Of a stretch of 64,000 nt of DNA, positions 51,267-60,879 are shown piece after piece (the stretch's first letter is position 1; every line of letters begins with the position of its first letter). Position numbers and translations under genes: made by a program. Where the stretch lies: positions 434,001-498,000 of the forward strand of contig JADKJX010000004.1 of NCBI GenBank assembly GCA_016720775.1, in the 5' to 3' direction. Origin of the DNA: Chitinophagaceae bacterium (GTDB lineage: Bacteria > Bacteroidota > Bacteroidia > Chitinophagales > Chitinophagaceae). The notes beneath the pieces are model-generated. The model had not been told where the DNA came from. It did no database searches and was given only the letters and a program-made list of their open reading frames with translations.

Positions 51267-51962
51267 TTAATGCTTTCCGGCTCCCCCCCACCACAAAAGG
51301 TAGCCTTTTAGCTGGTACGAAGAGATGACCGTTTGTGCGGTAATAGATACCCTAACATCGGGCAGCATATTTTCTCTTTTTACATCCATGAACGCCATGG
51401 CCTGGCCACAGGCAATGAATTTGGTACCAAGCTTCTTCAATTCTTCAACTACTTTTATATTTGGGTTGTCCATCTTGAACTGTTCCTTATAATATGCATT
51501 GGTGCCAAATGCTTTTAATGCAGGCCCATGAATTACAATCACCACGGATATTTTTTTGAGGGGTATACCCGAAGCCACGTGCAGGTTAATGACCCTTGCC
51601 ACTTCGGTAAGCCCATAATCCACATCCTTTGCGGCAGAATCGGGATTAAGAGAAGTCAGTTCAAACAGGAATTTATAATCCAGGTTGGGGTCGGGTATTT
51701 CGGTTGGATCTTTTACGGGTATCACGCCGGAGAATTCGCCTACATTCATAACCGGGTGAAGTGCACTGGCACTCATCCGGTCCCACTTTTCTGTTTCCGT
51801 GAATTGTTTATCGATCTTCACAGAATCATTGTGAATGGCTGCACGCAGCGTACTGTCTCTTTGAAATTTACGAACGTTTAGTATGCTGTCCAAGTTAGTG
51901 CTTTGCGAAAACCCGGACATACATACGAAACAGGTAAGAATGAACATTACTATTTTTCCCAT
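51267..51962 (-). CDS. Exported DsrE-family protein
   Basis: 231 residues with a signal peptide (MGKIVMFILTCFVCMSGFSQ). The C-terminal 130 residues form a DsrE/DsrF-like fold: KFLFELTSLNPDSAAKDVDY, GIPLKKISVVIVIHGPALKA, LKKLGTKFIACGQAMAFMDV and VRVSITAQTVISSYQLKGYL. The Cys in ACGQAM is the usual sulfur-relay position, but a full DsrEFH set is absent, so a sulfur carrier or redox role is only suggested. Periplasmic version of a family that is usually cytoplasmic; common in Bacteroidota. Start ATG 51962. Confidence 0.85.
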   Translation of the reverse strand: MGKIVMFILTCFVCMSGFSQSTNLDSILNVRKFQRDSTLRAAIHNDSVKIDKQFTETEKWDRMSASALHPVMNVGEFSGVIPVKDPTEIPDPNLDYKFLFELTSLNPDSAAKDVDYGLTEVARVINLHVASGIPLKKISVVIVIHGPALKAFGTNAYYKEQFKMDNPNIKVVEELKKLGTKFIACGQAMAFMDVKRENMLPDVRVSITAQTVISSYQLKGYLLWWGGAGKH

Positions 51963-52175
51963 AAGTTTTTAATTTAGGTAGTAATGTACTGTATTATTCA
52001 GAATATTTAATAATGTTTGCCGGGATTTTCCACACAAGCATCTTCGATCCAACAGGCAGACAAGGTACCAACAAACAAGTCATCCGCATGCAACTTCTTA
52101 ACTACCCGAAATTATAGGAACGGCAACCGCCTGTTTAAAAAATTGGCTTTCTTTACACCGTGTAAAAAAACGATC

Positions 52176-54479
52176 ATGAAAAATTTTAAGTCGTATAAAG
52201 CTGCTCTTTGCAGTATTTGCCTTGCCATTATCTATTGCCAGGCTTCTGCACAACAATCCTATAAATACAGTGTAGACCTTAATAGTATAACCAACGACCA
52301 ACTGACCGTAGAACTGATCTGTCCGGCAATTACAAAAGCACAGATCAATTTTTACCTGCCGAAGATCGTCCCCGGCACCTACATGAACAGTAATTATGGT
52401 AAGTATGTACACAACCTGAAAGCATTTGACAAGAACGGGAAAGAGTTATCTGTTAGCCAATCGGGAGACAATGGCTGGGTCATCAAAAAAGCAACTGATA
52501 TCTACCGAATCAGTTACCAGGTTGAAGATACCTGGGATGCCGGCATCAGCAACATGGTATATCCCATGTGCGGAACCAGTTTTGAAGCCGGGAAAAATTT
52601 TGTGATCAATACACCCGGACTGTTTGGTTATTTTGAAGACATGAAGAAAATACCTTTCGAGGTATCGTTCATCAAGCCCGCCGGGTTTTATGCAGCTACC
52701 GGTTTAAAGCCTGCCGAAACAGGCAGCACGAATGATAAGTTCATTTGTGAGAATGCAGACCGGTTGTACGATTCGCCCATTATGTTCTCTTTACCGGATA
52801 CCACGGTCATTAAAGTGGGCAATGCCGATGTGGTGGTTGCGGTATATTCGCCACGCAAACAGGTAACATCAAAATTCATTGCTGCTAATCTCAACAAACT
52901 GCTGCAGGGCTCAAAAGATTACCTCGGCGGTAAATTACCGGTAGATAAATATGCGTTTATCTATTACTTTAATGGCGAACAAAAAAAACTGGGCATTACC
53001 GGTGCCTGGGAACATTCCTATTCTTCTTTTTATGCCCTGGATGAAGGCCCGGAGAAAAACATCATTGAGAACGTGGTTGATATCACCTCCCATGAATTTT
53101 TTCATATCATTACCCCGCTTACCATCAGTTCAAGGGAAGTGAAGGAATTTAATTTTAATGAAACGGTGCTTTCAAAACACGTATGGCTGTATGAAGGTAG
53201 CACCGAATACACGGCCCATCATGTACAGGTATGGTCTGGTTTAAAAACACCCGAGCAGTTTCTTGAAACATTGGCGCAGAAGATCAATTATTCCCGGTCC
53301 TCTTTTAAAGACACGCTTTCTTTTACAGAACTGAGTAAAGAGAGCGCCGGTAAATGGGCGCAGCAGTATGTGAATGTGTACATGAAAGGAGCGCTGATAT
53401 CGGCCTGTCTCGACCTGTACCTGCTGCAATTATCCGATGCACAATACGGGATCAAGGATTTGAAACACGACCTCTCCATAAAATACGGGAAGGATAAATT
53501 CTTTGAAGACGAAGAATTGTTCTCAGTTATTGAAGAGTTGACCTTTCCGCAGGTAAAAGATTTCTTTACCGATTATGTGGTGGGTACCACGCCCCTGCCC
53601 TATGAGAAATTCTTTGCACTGGCCGGGGTGGATTACCTGCCCGCTGAATCGTACAGGGATTTCCTCCGGTGGAAAATCCAGGTCGCACCGGGCAATGACG
53701 GGGTGAAGAAAGTATTGATAAAAAACATGGATGCAGTAAGTGAAAAGTTCGGCTACAAGGACGGCGATGAACTGGTGAGCATCAATGATTCGCTGGTTAC
53801 CGCGGAAAATATTGAAGCCAGGCTCGATCATTTATATTCCATACTCAAGGAAGGCGACCTGATAAACATAAAAGTCAACCGGAAGAATGCTGATGGCAAA
53901 ATGGAGTTGCTCGCTTTATCGGCACCTGCTGTTAAAGTAGATAAAACCCGTAAGCATGTGTTGCGGTTCATCCCCAATCCTTCTGCTGCCCAATTGAAGA
54001 TCCGCAATGCATGGCTCAACAACCATGCGGCAAAAGCTCCTGCTGCAAACCCTGCCGATGTTTCGGAAATTGACCAGGTCATTAAAGCATTGTATGAAGT
54101 GATCTCAGGTCCGGCGGGCCCAAGGGATTGGGGACGCTTCCGCAGCCTTTTTCACCCCGATGCTTTTATGGCAGCCTTTAATGCCAAAAGAGAATTGAGG
54201 AAATTCTCTCCAGCTCAATATGCTCAAAATAATGGCCCTTTCTTTATGAAAAATTCATTCAATGAAAAAGAGATCGGCCGCAAAGTGAACCAGTTTGGAA
54301 ATGTGGCGCAGGTATTTACTTCTTATGAGTTCACCGCCGGTACTACTCCACCGATGAACCAACGGGGCATAAACAGCATAGAACTTATAAAAGAAAAAGG
54401 AAGATGGTTCATCATGAGCATCACCTGGGATGATGAGACCAGGGATCAAATCATTCCTCCTGCTTACCTGAATAAGTAA
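52176..54479 (+). CDS. M61 family peptidase fused to a C-terminal NTF2-like domain
   Basis: 767 residues from ATG 52176 with a signal peptide (cleavage near ASAQQ). The N-terminal beta domain (YSVDLNSITNDQLTVELICP) and catalytic domain match M61 glycyl aminopeptidases: DITSHEFFHIITPLTI (HExxH, H306-E307-H310) and WLYEGSTEYTAHH (third zinc ligand E340). A PDZ domain follows at about 540-630 (KFGYKDGDELVSINDSLVTA). The last 110 residues (about 655-767: VIKALYEVISGPAGPRDWGR, FRSLFHPDAFM, INSIELIKEKGRWFIMSITW) form a SnoaL/NTF2-like domain. This fusion is unusual for M61. Periplasmic. The longer frame to 52017 has no support. Confidence 0.9.
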   Translation: MKNFKSYKAALCSICLAIIYCQASAQQSYKYSVDLNSITNDQLTVELICPAITKAQINFYLPKIVPGTYMNSNYGKYVHNLKAFDKNGKELSVSQSGDNGWVIKKATDIYRISYQVEDTWDAGISNMVYPMCGTSFEAGKNFVINTPGLFGYFEDMKKIPFEVSFIKPAGFYAATGLKPAETGSTNDKFICENADRLYDSPIMFSLPDTTVIKVGNADVVVAVYSPRKQVTSKFIAANLNKLLQGSKDYLGGKLPVDKYAFIYYFNGEQKKLGITGAWEHSYSSFYALDEGPEKNIIENVVDITSHEFFHIITPLTISSREVKEFNFNETVLSKHVWLYEGSTEYTAHHVQVWSGLKTPEQFLETLAQKINYSRSSFKDTLSFTELSKESAGKWAQQYVNVYMKGALISACLDLYLLQLSDAQYGIKDLKHDLSIKYGKDKFFEDEELFSVIEELTFPQVKDFFTDYVVGTTPLPYEKFFALAGVDYLPAESYRDFLRWKIQVAPGNDGVKKVLIKNMDAVSEKFGYKDGDELVSINDSLVTAENIEARLDHLYSILKEGDLINIKVNRKNADGKMELLALSAPAVKVDKTRKHVLRFIPNPSAAQLKIRNAWLNNHAAKAPAANPADVSEIDQVIKALYEVISGPAGPRDWGRFRSLFHPDAFMAAFNAKRELRKFSPAQYAQNNGPFFMKNSFNEKEIGRKVNQFGNVAQVFTSYEFTAGTTPPMNQRGINSIELIKEKGRWFIMSITWDDETRDQIIPPAYLNK

Positions 54480-54493
54480 ATACATTCCCTGCA

Positions 54494-54523
54494 AATAAAA
54501 AAGGGCCGCATAAAATGCGGCCC
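54494..54523 (-). terminator. Terminator of the reprolysin-like gene
   Basis: On the minus strand GGGCCGCAT (54523-54515), loop TTT, ATGCGGCCC (54511-54503), then a run of T. A 9-bp perfect GC-rich stem. Lies between two convergent genes. Confidence 0.9.
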
Positions 54524-54552
54524 ATAGATAGGGTACGGCTCAAAAACTATTT

Positions 54553-57498
54553 TTATTTTCTTATAACAATTTTTGCCATCTGCACATCGGCACCATTTTG
54601 TATCCGGATAAAATACATTCCATTTGCCAATGAACTTACATCAAGCTGGCGCAGGTTCTCCCCTGCATTCACCTGCATGCTCTTACGCAACAAGGTTGTT
54701 CCTTCCTGGTTAATAACACTGATCACTGCATTGCGAGACGCATCTGAATTAAAACGGAGGTTTGCTGTATAGCCAACCGGGTTGGGGAATATCGATATCC
54801 AGTTGCTTGCAAACAGTATCTCTTCCCCGGCTTCCCGGCTTGCGGTCCCGGTTTGCACTTTCAGTGTATAACAATTAGTGGCATTCCAGCTATTGCTATT
54901 GTTCGGGTAAACCCGTACGTAATACGTACCGGCAGTAACGGTTCTGTTAATGGTTTCATTATTGGTACCATTCTTAGTAGAGGACTGCAATACTGTTCCA
55001 CTGCTGTTTTGCAGGGCCAGCTGGTAGTTGGCAGGCAAGGTGGTAAGCGTTATTGTAATCGTTCCACCGGTGCTGATCACAAATTTATAATAGTCATTAT
55101 CACCCGATGGATTGATCAAACCTTTGATATCGGTGTTGAATGGAATCATGGCGGCGCCTGCCCTGTTTCCGTTGGTACTTACATCATAAATACCCGGACA
55201 TGTAACCGGTGGCGTAGCTGTAGTAAACTGCGATTGTACGTAATTGCCTGTACCTGCAGCACAGTTCACACGTACACGCCAGTCGTAGGATGTGCCGGCT
55301 GTTAAACCATTGAGATCTGTTGAAGTTAAGGTAGTGGCGGTAGCAGCATTTATCCAGGTTGATGAAGAGCTTGCTTTATAATCCACATCATAACTGTCTG
55401 CACTGCCGACTGCTCTCCAGCTTATGGTGGCAGTAGTTTGCGTAATGGCTGAGGCTGCCAAACCGGTTGCACCTGCACAGGAAGGTGGCGCACCTATGGT
55501 AAAATCTGCATTGGAAATATCAAAAAAGATATTACCAACGGCTTCCACTTTAATACGGCAGGTTGTACTTAAAGTTGAAGGAACCGTTATAACTTCTGAG
55601 CCATCATTGGCAGTTGCGACAGCCAATACGGTCGGGAATGTATTTCCACCGTCGGTAGATAATAAAATATTTACGCTGGAACAACTAACGGGTGCAGCCG
55701 TTGTATTATTTACATTCCAAGTTACGGTAGCAGATCCGCCTGCATCCCATGTAATATTTGAATTAGGCGATGTTACCTGGAACGGGCCAGAAGTATTGCT
55801 AACAGTAACAACCACGTCGGTAAAAGAAGTCTGGCCAACAGCAACAGGAGCCGTTGAGTTATACGGATGATTATCTCTCACCGTTAACCGGAAGTTTAAG
55901 GTTCGTGAAACAGAACTCAATGCTTCGATGTTTGCTCCTGCATCACCACCGGGCAATGGAGGCGTAACATTTAAACCAGACAGGATGGTTGATAATTTAG
56001 GGAAGGTCCTTGTTCCCGATACTGCCGGGCTAAACGATAACCAATTCGGGCCGGTGGTCTTTGTTGGGGATGCAACACTGCCTGTTCCGGAGGTTGTTGA
56101 ATTATCATTTTGTTCCCAGCAATAGGTCAATGCATCGCCATTTGCATCGGTTGCAGAACCGGTAAGTGCAAAAGGCGTACTGATGGGAATGGTATAATTG
56201 CTTACCGGGTCAATCACCGGCGCAACGTTATTATCTGTAATAGTTGTAGTAACCGGGCATGTTTTAGTAGCTAAATTCGCCTGTATCTGCGCAATGGAAG
56301 TTTCATGAAATATATCAATGGAATGGGGTGCTACGTCCTGGCTGGTGATGCCTGCATAACCCATGATGGTGATACCGGAACCCACTTCTTTATTTTGCCC
56401 GGTACCTTCAAGCGACATGGAGAAAGTATGGTTGGCACCTAACTGGTGCCCTACTTCATGTACCACATAATCAATATCAAAATTATCGCCCTGTGGAATT
56501 CCATCAGCAGGCGATGTGATGCCTCTTCCTTTTTGCCCGTTCACACAAACGCAACCGATACAGCCTGCGTTTCCTCCACCGCCCGATGCGCCAAACATGT
56601 GGCCAATATCATAATTGGCTTCGCCGATGTTTGCCGTTAAAGCTGTTTGTAGTTGGTTATTCCAGTTTGATAAAGTTGTATAAGGATCTGTTGACGGATT
56701 ATAATAAATAACGGCCGTTGTATTGGCAATAAGGTTGAGGTGCAATGCCAGGTCTTTTTCATAAACGCCGTTGCAACGGGTAAGTGTGGCATTAAAAGCG
56801 GCTAATACAAGGTCTACCTGTGCAGCACTTGTTGCACCAAACCAATTGGCATATTCCCCATTGCAGGACTGCGCCAGTCGCATGGTCTTTAATTGCCCGG
56901 TTGAACTGCCCGTTGCATTTGAAACAGGAAGTTGTGCTTTCAGATCAGCAGTATATTGTTTCTCTTCCGTTGAACATGTCCATGCCAGTTGTCCTTTTTC
57001 TCTGTGTGATCTGAACACGGCATAAACCGTATGATCTTTGGAATATGGTTCAATGAATTCGTTGTCTTTACCGGTTCTAAAGACCATGGTTTGAATCCCC
57101 TGCGGAGAGATGCTCAGTTTCAGCGTAGCATATTTATCGGTGATGCCTTTACCGGAATAAGCCCTGATCTCCGGGAACTTTGCCTGCAGGTCCGGCTCAA
57201 AATTCGAGGCCTCGAATACTTCAAATTGTTCAATGTTACCCTCGGCATTGGGTAAAGAGATAATGGTTGAATGTTTGGAAGACCTTTTGTCAACGATTGA
57301 AAATAATTCCTGCCTTAATGGATCGGCATTTAAATTAAACAACTTGAATTCCGTAGGATAAGATTGCCGTGCTACGGCCTTATCGGTTGAGATATTACTG
57401 CGGCTTTCATTATTCACAGACCAGGATTTTCCTGTTTGTGAAAATCCTAACGCAGTGATAAAAGCTAACACGAATGTTAGTAGTAAATCTTTTTTCAT
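54553..57498 (-). CDS. Reprolysin-like metallopeptidase, T9SS type A cargo
   Basis: 981 residues with a signal peptide (LAFITALGFSQ). A propeptide of about 200 residues precedes the peptidase domain, which has DYVVHEVGHQLGANHTFSM (HExxHxxGxxH; H347, E348, H351, H357) and the Met-turn candidate GITIMGYAG. Next come Ig-like domains (SNYTIPISTPFALTGSATDA), a fibronectin type III domain (GLAASAITQTTATISWRAVG), and a bacterial pre-peptidase domain (NDYYKFVISTGGTITITLTT). The type A sorting domain ends it: SIFPNPVGYTANLRFNSDAS, VNAGENLRQLDVSSLANGMY and VQMAKIVIRK. Secreted protease for extracellular proteins. All zinc ligands are present. Confidence 0.93.
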   Translation of the reverse strand: MKKDLLLTFVLAFITALGFSQTGKSWSVNNESRSNISTDKAVARQSYPTEFKLFNLNADPLRQELFSIVDKRSSKHSTIISLPNAEGNIEQFEVFEASNFEPDLQAKFPEIRAYSGKGITDKYATLKLSISPQGIQTMVFRTGKDNEFIEPYSKDHTVYAVFRSHREKGQLAWTCSTEEKQYTADLKAQLPVSNATGSSTGQLKTMRLAQSCNGEYANWFGATSAAQVDLVLAAFNATLTRCNGVYEKDLALHLNLIANTTAVIYYNPSTDPYTTLSNWNNQLQTALTANIGEANYDIGHMFGASGGGGNAGCIGCVCVNGQKGRGITSPADGIPQGDNFDIDYVVHEVGHQLGANHTFSMSLEGTGQNKEVGSGITIMGYAGITSQDVAPHSIDIFHETSIAQIQANLATKTCPVTTTITDNNVAPVIDPVSNYTIPISTPFALTGSATDANGDALTYCWEQNDNSTTSGTGSVASPTKTTGPNWLSFSPAVSGTRTFPKLSTILSGLNVTPPLPGGDAGANIEALSSVSRTLNFRLTVRDNHPYNSTAPVAVGQTSFTDVVVTVSNTSGPFQVTSPNSNITWDAGGSATVTWNVNNTTAAPVSCSSVNILLSTDGGNTFPTVLAVATANDGSEVITVPSTLSTTCRIKVEAVGNIFFDISNADFTIGAPPSCAGATGLAASAITQTTATISWRAVGSADSYDVDYKASSSSTWINAATATTLTSTDLNGLTAGTSYDWRVRVNCAAGTGNYVQSQFTTATPPVTCPGIYDVSTNGNRAGAAMIPFNTDIKGLINPSGDNDYYKFVISTGGTITITLTTLPANYQLALQNSSGTVLQSSTKNGTNNETINRTVTAGTYYVRVYPNNSNSWNATNCYTLKVQTGTASREAGEEILFASNWISIFPNPVGYTANLRFNSDASRNAVISVINQEGTTLLRKSMQVNAGENLRQLDVSSLANGMYFIRIQNGADVQMAKIVIRK

Positions 57499-57698
57499 TT
57501 GGGGTGGTTTTTAAAATTGGAAAATGGAAGCTTAAATCTAGAATAAGAAAAGATGGGAACAAATAGTAAAACTACCCGCAGGGAGCTAGTTAAAATACGA
57601 TACGACAGGTAAATAACTAGAAATCAGTAAGCAGAAAATATATGCTGAAGAAAAAAAAAGGCTGAACAGGAAGCAATATGCAAAAAAGGCCGGTGTTA

Positions 57699-58382
57699 TC
57701 AGTAATTTCCGACAAAGTATTTAATGCCGTTCGCATTCAACAGTTGCATCCCTGTTTTCATACTGCCGCTGTATTGTTCAACAGAGGAATAGTAGGTAAT
57801 AGAATAACGGTCAATGCTTTTTATTTTGCCCCTGTAGGCTTTGTCTTCAAATGAATTGTAGTAAGTGAGTGCGGTGGGTCCTACGGTTTTCAACTTGCCC
57901 CTGAGCGCTTCATTTTCATAAGAAGCATACCAGGTCAGATTATTTTGTCCAAGCGTTTTGATCAAACCTTGATAAGCTGCATCTTCATAAGAAAGATAAT
58001 AATCGAAATTGATGCTGCCGATGCTTTTTATTTTTCCTTTCAGCATCTCATTCTCATAAGACAGGTAATAAGTGATCAGGGTTTTCCCGATGTACTTCAC
58101 CTTCCCTCTCACCGATTCATCATCAAGGGGACTGTAATACTCTGTCCTGCCAACATAAGGTTCCAGCATGCCTGAATAATTTTCCTGGTAACCGATGAAT
58201 TTATCATAGCCCCATTTGCTGATGTTCCCGTCCTTTGTTAAATATATTTCCACCTTTTCATCCAGCCCGATCGAAATAACACCTACCTGCCCGTTGCCGA
58301 CAAGAGTTATTTTGGAAACATATTGGCTGAAACCGGAAACGGTAAAAAAAACAGTCAGCAGTAACAAGAATATTCTTTTCAT
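57699..58382 (-). CDS. Exported protein with 23-residue tandem repeats
   Basis: 227 residues from ATG 58382 with a signal peptide (MKRIFLLLLTVFFTVSGFSQ). Residues about 80-195 are five tandem units of exactly 23 residues with the consensus YYxSYExxxxxGKIKSIGxxxIT: for example YYLSYENEMLKGKIKSIG, YYLSYEDAAYQGLIKTLG and WYASYENEALRGKLKTVG. A half-unit (YYSSVEQYSGSMKTG) closes the array. The pattern alternates aromatic and charged residues and suggests a small beta-solenoid or MORN-like sheet. I know no family name for it. It may bind surface sugars or act structurally; this is a guess. Confidence 0.75.
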   Translation of the reverse strand: MKRIFLLLLTVFFTVSGFSQYVSKITLVGNGQVGVISIGLDEKVEIYLTKDGNISKWGYDKFIGYQENYSGMLEPYVGRTEYYSPLDDESVRGKVKYIGKTLITYYLSYENEMLKGKIKSIGSINFDYYLSYEDAAYQGLIKTLGQNNLTWYASYENEALRGKLKTVGPTALTYYNSFEDKAYRGKIKSIDRYSITYYSSVEQYSGSMKTGMQLLNANGIKYFVGNY

Positions 58383-58468
58383 ATAGGTCTCCTGATTTTG
58401 TCCTATAAAGATACACAACAATTGCCTTTCTGCATAGCTTACATTGTAAAACGTCTTAATTTGCGTTT

Positions 58469-59047
58469 ATGAAAAGGTTATATTTTTTCCTGCCGGTTAT
58501 TTTATTTTCCTGCAGCCAGCCTGCTTATAAGAATCCCCACGTACTTATTGAGACCAGGCTGGGTGATATTGAAGTGGAACTATTTCCCGAAAAGGCGCCG
58601 GTAACCGTTGGCAGTTTTTTATCTTATGTTGATTCCGGTTATTATACCAACAGCAGTTTTTACCGGGTGTTAAAAGCGGATGAATTACCCAATCCAAATA
58701 ACACAGGAATTGTTCAGGGAGGTATCTGGCAAACAAAACCCGGATTAAAGGTCAAACTCCCCGGTATTAAACATGAAACCACGGCACAAACCGGGTTGAG
58801 CCACCAGTCAGGAACCATTTCACTTGCCCGTACTACTCCCGGTTCAGCCAGCAGCGAATTCTTTATCTGCATCGGCGACCAAAGCCCCCTGGATTCGGGC
58901 CGGCGTGGCACCGAAGACGGACAAGGATTTGCCGCATTCGGAAAAGTATTCAAGGGTATGGCTATCGTAAGAAAGATACAGGAACAAAAAAGCCACGGCG
59001 ATAAATTTGATGAGAAGATCGATATCTACAAAATAAGAAGGCTTTAG
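58469..59047 (+). CDS. Cyclophilin-type peptidyl-prolyl isomerase, lipoprotein
   Basis: 192 residues. The lipobox VILFSCSQ (C15) anchors it to the membrane. The cyclophilin domain is clear from IETRLGDIEVELFPEKAPVT, YYTNSSFYRVLKADELPN, TIVQGG-type block (GIVQGGIWQTK), SHQSGTISLARTTPGSASSE (the SQFFI block as SEFFICIG) and FAAFGKVFKGMAIVRKIQ. The usual catalytic Arg (FHR) is present as FYR. It helps fold exported proteins at proline bonds in the periplasm. Divergent from the repeat-protein gene. Confidence 0.93.
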   Translation: MKRLYFFLPVILFSCSQPAYKNPHVLIETRLGDIEVELFPEKAPVTVGSFLSYVDSGYYTNSSFYRVLKADELPNPNNTGIVQGGIWQTKPGLKVKLPGIKHETTAQTGLSHQSGTISLARTTPGSASSEFFICIGDQSPLDSGRRGTEDGQGFAAFGKVFKGMAIVRKIQEQKSHGDKFDEKIDIYKIRRL

Positions 59048-59101
59048 TTCATGAACTTTTTTACCGGTTCTTTGTTTATAACCGGAAACAGAAACCATCT
59101 T

Positions 59102-59752
59102 ATGACACGGCATTTTCTTTCCTGGACCGCATTATTTTTTTTATCCTCCTGCTCATTCTCTGCAAGAACTACAGAGCGATATTTAGAAAAAGCCAAAACA
59201 AAAAACTATGATGTGATCGTAGTACCCGGCATTCCGTTCACCGAACAGGGTTGGGACAGTACGATGAAAGCCAGGGTTTACTGGTCGAAATATCTGTTTG
59301 ATAAAGGCATTGCAAAAAACATCATGTATTCCGGTTCGTCTGTTCACTCACCGTATTATGAAGGAGAGATCATGGCACTCTATGCCGTTGCCCTCGGCAT
59401 TCCGAAGCAACATGTTTTTTATGAAACAAAAGCTGAGCATAGTACAGAGAACCTTTACTATTCATACCACAAATCAAAGAAGATCGGGTTTAACAGTGTT
59501 GCACTTGCAACAGATCCATACCAGTCAAAACAATTGCGCAGGTATGCAAGAGTTAAGGTTGATGAGAAGATAGGAATAATACCGATCGTATTCGATACGC
59601 TGAGGGTTATACAGCCCACCATGATAAACCCTGAAATAAATTACCAGCAGGCTTACAACAAAAACTTTGTGCCGCTTACCTCCCGGGAATCATTCTGGAA
59701 ACGGTTCAGGGGAACCATGGGAAAGAACGTGGACAAAAATGCTTACAAATAG
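59102..59752 (+). CDS. YdcF/DUF218-family lipoprotein
   Basis: 216 residues from ATG 59102, with a lipoprotein signal (TALFFLSSCSF). The DUF218 (ElyC/SanA/YdcF) domain shows YDVIVVPGIPFTEQGWDST (the VVLG..-like strand), RVYWSKYLFDKGIAKNIMYS, EGEIMALYAVALGIPKQHVF, AEHSTENLYYSYHKSK (E..S.NT) and VALATDPYQSKQLRRYA. In E. coli such proteins affect cell-wall or envelope properties; the reaction is unknown. An alternative start at 59051 reads through a CCGGTT/AACCGG hairpin (59064-59085) and is less likely. Confidence 0.87.
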   Translation: MTRHFLSWTALFFLSSCSFSARTTERYLEKAKTKNYDVIVVPGIPFTEQGWDSTMKARVYWSKYLFDKGIAKNIMYSGSSVHSPYYEGEIMALYAVALGIPKQHVFYETKAEHSTENLYYSYHKSKKIGFNSVALATDPYQSKQLRRYARVKVDEKIGIIPIVFDTLRVIQPTMINPEINYQQAYNKNFVPLTSRESFWKRFRGTMGKNVDKNAYK

Positions 59753-59760
59753 CCTAGTCT

Positions 59761-60282
59761 TTATTTCACAGTAAAGTCTACTTCAATATTACCCCAAAGC
59801 AATGTAACCACTCCTGCAGCAGAAATAGCGAAGGTCATTTTTTCAGTTGAGGCTTCCTGCTTTTTTGCTTTTACATTTACCCGAAGGGCATCATCTGCAT
59901 CGCTGTATTTAAAAGCACCCCATTGGTCCCATGTTTTGTTGAAAATGATCGTCCAGTCATCGCCATTTTGAATAGTGAACAAACCATATTTGCCCTTTGG
60001 CAAAACTTTGCCCTCCACCATCACATCTTTATCCACTTCAAAAACGGTTGCTTCATTGGCTCCCGTACGCCAAACCTTTCCCGGCATTGGTTCCAGGTCC
60101 TTTCCGATAGTCCTTCCTTTTATAGAAGGCTGGCTGTAATCAATGCTGATGGTTGCATCGCCTACTTTTTGCGTTACCAGTGCTGGCGGGCTGGGGCGTT
60201 TTGATTTATCTTTTTGTGCGCAGGCACTGAAAGAAGCAATAATGAATAAGGAAAAAAGGCTGAGGGAAAACAGGTATTTCAT
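59761..60282 (-). CDS. DUF2911 family exported protein
   Basis: 173 residues with a signal or lipoprotein signal (SLFIIASFSACAQK). DUF2911 features are plain: ISIDYSQPSIKGRTIGKDLE, PGKVWRTGANEATVFEVDKD (the WRTGANEAT signature), LPKGKYGLFTIQNGDDWTII and FNKTWDQWGAFKYSDADDAL. The fold is a beta-sandwich of unknown function that is widespread in Bacteroidota. Probably periplasmic or outer-membrane anchored. Convergent with the YdcF-like gene. Confidence 0.92.
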   Translation of the reverse strand: MKYLFSLSLFSLFIIASFSACAQKDKSKRPSPPALVTQKVGDATISIDYSQPSIKGRTIGKDLEPMPGKVWRTGANEATVFEVDKDVMVEGKVLPKGKYGLFTIQNGDDWTIIFNKTWDQWGAFKYSDADDALRVNVKAKKQEASTEKMTFAISAAGVVTLLWGNIEVDFTVK

Positions 60283-60395
60283 ACTACAAACTTTTGGGGG
60301 TTACAAAATCAGCAGACCATCGCAATTCATGATTGCATTGATCTGAATTATCTTCTTATAAAGATAAATGAAAGTTTGTTACAGACAGAGGCATT

Positions 60396-60722
60396 TTAAC
60401 CAAGCCTTTCCCATATGATATCACCGATAAGATTTTTGGTCTCATCTATAACCACATAGGCTGCATAGGCCGTGTTTTTATGCCTTGATGCCCGGAGCAT
60501 TATTTTGTGGGTCTCGTATTCACTCAACTTGAATGGGCGGTTTGGGTGGACAAAGGTTCGCACCTGGACAATAATATTTCCAAGATTGCCCGAAGCTCTT
60601 ATTTCTGTTTCCCTGGGAAACAGGATTTCTTTTGTGACATTGCTGTACCCGTTTTCTGCCAGCCATGATTCCACGTGGCTTTCGCCGGTAAGTTCAATTT
60701 CGGTAGAGGATAAATTTCCCAT
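60396..60722 (-). CDS. Small protein of unknown function
   Basis: 108 residues, no signal peptide. The sequence includes SHVESWLAENGYSNVTKEIL, a helix and turn often found at the start of small nuclease-like or DUF domains, then ASGNLGNIIVQVRTFVHPNR and SEYETHKIMLRASRHKNTAY and VVIDETKNLIGDIIWERL. The strand-helix order (E...G-N-I-I-V-Q-V-R) recalls a restriction-endonuclease-like core, where the acidic residues and QVR could be catalytic, but this is weak. No family recognised. Confidence 0.6.
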   Translation of the reverse strand: MGNLSSTEIELTGESHVESWLAENGYSNVTKEILFPRETEIRASGNLGNIIVQVRTFVHPNRPFKLSEYETHKIMLRASRHKNTAYAAYVVIDETKNLIGDIIWERLG

Positions 60723-60879
60723 AGTGATTTCGTTTCAGTAACCAAATATATGGGATTATGAATACAAAGCAAGTAATTTTACCCCAAAAAACAGTAATTT
60801 CCACATTCAGTTTTGAAACTGTGGCATTGATAACTAACAGGTTGAATATTTCTCCTATAGAAGTCTTACTATGGCTTTG

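Noticed and set aside
52017..52175. N-terminal extension of the M61 peptidase
   Set aside because: It would bury the signal peptide; ATG 52176 begins MKNFKS followed by a hydrophobic core.
54597..57255. Several plus-strand open frames opposite the reprolysin-like gene
   Set aside because: They are shadows of the long minus-strand frame with its clear domain order and T9SS tail.
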